A DNA stretch of 64,000 bases. Source: Actinotalea alkalitolerans. GTDB lineage: Bacteria > Actinomycetota > Actinomycetes > Actinomycetales > Cellulomonadaceae. The notes below the pieces were generated by a model that saw nothing but the letters and a program-made list of their open reading frames with translations, was not told where the DNA came from and made no database searches. Numbering within the stretch: position 1 is the first letter of the stretch; every line of letters begins with the position of its first letter. The stretch is from the NCBI RefSeq assembly GCF_023369855.1, contig NZ_JAMBPP010000010.1, positions 124,001 through 188,000 of the forward strand, written 5' to 3'. A program made the translations under genes and the position numbers. This document shows positions 62,471 to 64,000 of the stretch, piece after piece.

Positions 62471-63160
62471 TCAGGCCGTGAGGAAGGAGTCGTAGAACAC
62501 GCGGGGGTCCTCGGCCAGCGAGGCCTTGATCATCGCGCTCCAGTCGTCGACGACGACCTCGAGGTCGCCGGCCTCGACGGCGTCCAGCGTCATGCGGGCG
62601 ACCACGGCCGGGTCGGTCTTCGGCCCCTGGATCGCCCTGGCCATGTCTGTGTCCGCCAGGCCGAGGTGGACGGAGGTGACCTGTGTGCCCTGCTCGGCAA
62701 GCTCAAGGCGCAGCGCGTTGCTCATGTTCCAGTTCGCGGCCTTGGACACCGCGTACGCGCCAGCACCCGGGGCGGCGAACCAGGACAGCGCGGAGGCGAG
62801 GTTGACGACCTTCCCGCCTCCGTTGGCCGCCAGGACGGGAGCGAAGGCGCGGACCATCGACAGCGTTCCCCAGAAGTTGACGTCCATCTCGGCGTGCACA
62901 CCCGCCAGGTCGCCGAGCAGTTGCGCGCCGGTCGAGATGCCGGCGTTGTTGACCAGCAGGTCGACATCCCCGGCCATCGCGGCGGCTGCGGCAACAGCCT
63001 CGGGGTCGGTGATGTCCAGAGCGACCGGCTGGACGCCGGGTAGATCGATCGTCTCCGGATTGCGGGCGCCGGCGTAGACCGTAGCCCCCCGGACGAGAAG
63101 CTCGGCGGCGAAATGGCGGCCGAGGCCGCGGTTGGCCCCTGTGATGAATGCGGTTGTCAT
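62471..63160 (-). CDS. Short-chain dehydrogenase/reductase (SDR)
   Basis: A 229-residue SDR with the cofactor motif TTAFITGANRGLGRHFA, LLVNNAGIST, the serine region VVNLASALSWFAA and AYAVSKAANWNM with catalytic Tyr and Lys. The short substrate loop and start resemble the SDR group annotated as NAD(P)-dependent oxidoreductases paired with MerR regulators. It is divergent from the MerR gene, which probably controls it. The 240 bp downstream (62228-62470) hold no recognised gene. Confidence 0.9.
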   Translation of the reverse strand: MTTAFITGANRGLGRHFAAELLVRGATVYAGARNPETIDLPGVQPVALDITDPEAVAAAAAMAGDVDLLVNNAGISTGAQLLGDLAGVHAEMDVNFWGTLSMVRAFAPVLAANGGGKVVNLASALSWFAAPGAGAYAVSKAANWNMSNALRLELAEQGTQVTSVHLGLADTDMARAIQGPKTDPAVVARMTLDAVEAGDLEVVVDDWSAMIKASLAEDPRVFYDSFLTA

Positions 63161-63225
63161 GCCCGGAACGCTATATGCTCACGTTGACGTCAGAGGCAAG
63201 TCCAGTCCAGCGGTCGGGAGAACGG
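63161..63225. promoter_or_regulatory. Divergent SDR/MerR promoter region
   Basis: Only 65 bp separate the starts. It contains ACGTTGACGTCA around 63181-63192 and TATAG/CTATAT next to the SDR start, so one short promoter with a MerR-type site could serve both directions. The assignment of promoter boxes is tentative. Confidence 0.4.
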
Positions 63226-63612
63226 GTGCGTATCGGGGAGGTCGCCGCGTTGGCGGGCGTCAGCGTGCGGGCGCTGCGCTACTACGAGGAGCAGGGCTTG
63301 CTCCTTGCCGATCGCAGCGCGAGCGGGCAGCGCCACTACTCGCCCGAGGCGGTCGACCGGGTCAGGTTCATCCAGAACCTCTACGCCGCCGGGCTCGGCA
63401 GCAAGGCCGTCCTGCGGATCCTGCCGTGCATGGAGCACGGCGTCCTCACCGACGAGATGCACGAGCGGCTGCTCACCGAGCGCATGCGCGTGCAGACCCA
63501 GCTGGACGAGCTGAGCGCGACGCGCGACAAGCTCGACGACGTCATACGCCTGGGGCAGGCGAACCGCACAGGGCAGGCGGGCGCGGATGGAGGACCCTGC
63601 ACGGACGCTTGA
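63226..63612 (+). CDS. MerR-family regulator
   Basis: GTG 63226 gives 128 residues (ATG 63175 would add 17). The winged helix RIGEVAALAGVSVRALRYYE followed by EQGLLLADRSASGQRHY and the helix AVDRVRFIQNLYAAGLGSKA are typical. The C-terminal dimerisation coil is short and carries a single cysteine in ILPCMEHG, a position conserved in one MerR subgroup. Divergent from the SDR. Confidence 0.9.
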   Translation: MRIGEVAALAGVSVRALRYYEEQGLLLADRSASGQRHYSPEAVDRVRFIQNLYAAGLGSKAVLRILPCMEHGVLTDEMHERLLTERMRVQTQLDELSATRDKLDDVIRLGQANRTGQAGADGGPCTDA

Positions 63613-63750
63613 CGAGCGATCAGCCCGGGGGTGCGTGCCGGGGCAGTACCGCGGCCGTCCCGGAGCGGACTGGTGGACGGCGTCCGTAGTGGAGGTCCGT
63701 CACCACCGACAGCGAGGTGAGGATCGTGTCCAGGCGGCGACCTGCAGAGC

Positions 63751-63843
63751 CAGCTGTGGTCACTCACACGCTCGCCATCACCTACCGCGCCGCCATCATC
63801 CTGGCCGCCTGCCTCACCTGGACACGCGTATGGGAGACGTGAC
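63751..63843 (+). pseudogene. Possible IS5-type transposase C-terminal fragment
   Basis: The frame VVTHTLAITYRAAIILAACL, then TWTRVWET and stop resembles the last helix of IS5-type transposases (pattern T-x-x-S/T-Y/F-x-A-A-x-x-L-A-x-x-L-x-W-x-R). Upstream sequence (63613-63750) shows no matching frame. Short, so low confidence. Confidence 0.4.
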
Positions 63844-63949
63844 CTAGCTTGACGGCCCAGGGAGGTGTGGTCTTCTACTGGGGCAGGGTGCGGCCCACGC
63901 GGGGGATGCGCACCCGGTCATCAGCCACTCTGCGGCGGGCGGGTCTCGG

Positions 63950-64000
63950 TCACCGTCGCGGCTCCCAGCGGAAGAACTTCGACGCGAGGACGACCGCCAC
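63950..64000 (-). CDS. C-terminus of an ABC-2-type permease, rest outside the window
   Basis: The last 16 codons read on the minus strand are AVVLASKFFRWEPRR after a valine, with TGA at 63952-63950. A hydrophobic end followed by (F/Y)RWEPR is the usual C-terminus of ABC export permeases in Actinobacteria. Only the end is visible, so the call is tentative. Confidence 0.5.
   Translation of the reverse strand: MAVVLASKFFRWEPRR

Noticed and set aside
1-64000. CRISPR array
   Set aside because: No regularly spaced repeats of 24-48 bp were seen. The only dispersed repeats are the toxin-seam motif and regulatory palindromes.

Overview
This is high-GC actinobacterial DNA: GTG and TTG starts are frequent, genes are tightly packed with ATGA/GTGA overlaps, and the TetR, MerR, LacI and large ATP-binding LuxR regulators are of actinobacterial type. 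A Micrococcales-like host is my inference from gene content. No housekeeping marker is present to settle it.

Region 1 (1-15.7 kb) is a polymorphic toxin locus. It starts with the 3' part of a LamG-type surface protein gene and a 2,178-residue secreted RHS protein with a PD-(D/E)XK-like C-terminal toxin. These are followed by an apparently co-transcribed train of toxin-immunity cassettes. Four cassettes encode small separate Sec-type proteins: a signal peptide, a short shared stem resembling one worn YD repeat, then an unrelated toxin domain. One toxin domain is a YwqJ-like deaminase and one a colicin D-like tRNase. A fifth, membrane-type pair is present once intact and once as a truncated duplicate. 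A short DNA motif, GCCGCAAACACCGC with few changes, sits at the stem-toxin seam in all four stem cassettes, at a similar point in the colicin D-like one, and at the RHS toxin boundary.

Region 2 (15.8-17.3 kb) is an integration end. A tyrosine recombinase split into two overlapping frames precedes a 25-bp inverted repeat, the 3' 45 bp of a tRNA-Pro(GGG) gene and that tRNA's probable terminator. The arrangement suggests the toxin locus lies in an integrative element whose other end is left of the window.

Region 3 (17.3-41 kb) is an accessory stretch of regulator-enzyme pairs: TetR with an SGNH hydrolase, short-chain dehydrogenase, quinone oxidoreductase, alpha/beta hydrolase or MFS exporter, and two paralogous LuxR regulators interleaved with two TAP-like hydrolases, a MerR regulator, RidA and SnoaL-like proteins. 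Gene fragments lie between them (response regulator, dehydrogenase, acetyltransferase, ABC ATPase).

Region 4 (41-59.5 kb) is a carbohydrate locus. It has two LacI regulators, an ABC importer (lipoprotein and two permeases, no ATPase), a type I sulfatase with its formylglycine-generating enzyme, a cytoplasmic and a secreted GH2 glycosidase, and galactonate catabolism genes dgoD, dgoA and dgoK. CAACGTTG-type operators lie at key promoters, two of them just downstream of clear TTGACA-N17 promoters. Together these suggest uptake, desulfation and breakdown of a sulfated galactose-containing glycan. A deleted ISL3-type element is inserted within the locus.

Region 5 (59.5-64 kb) holds a ChrA-type chromate transporter, IS3- and IS5-like transposase debris, a divergent SDR/MerR pair and the last codons of an ABC permease gene on the minus strand.
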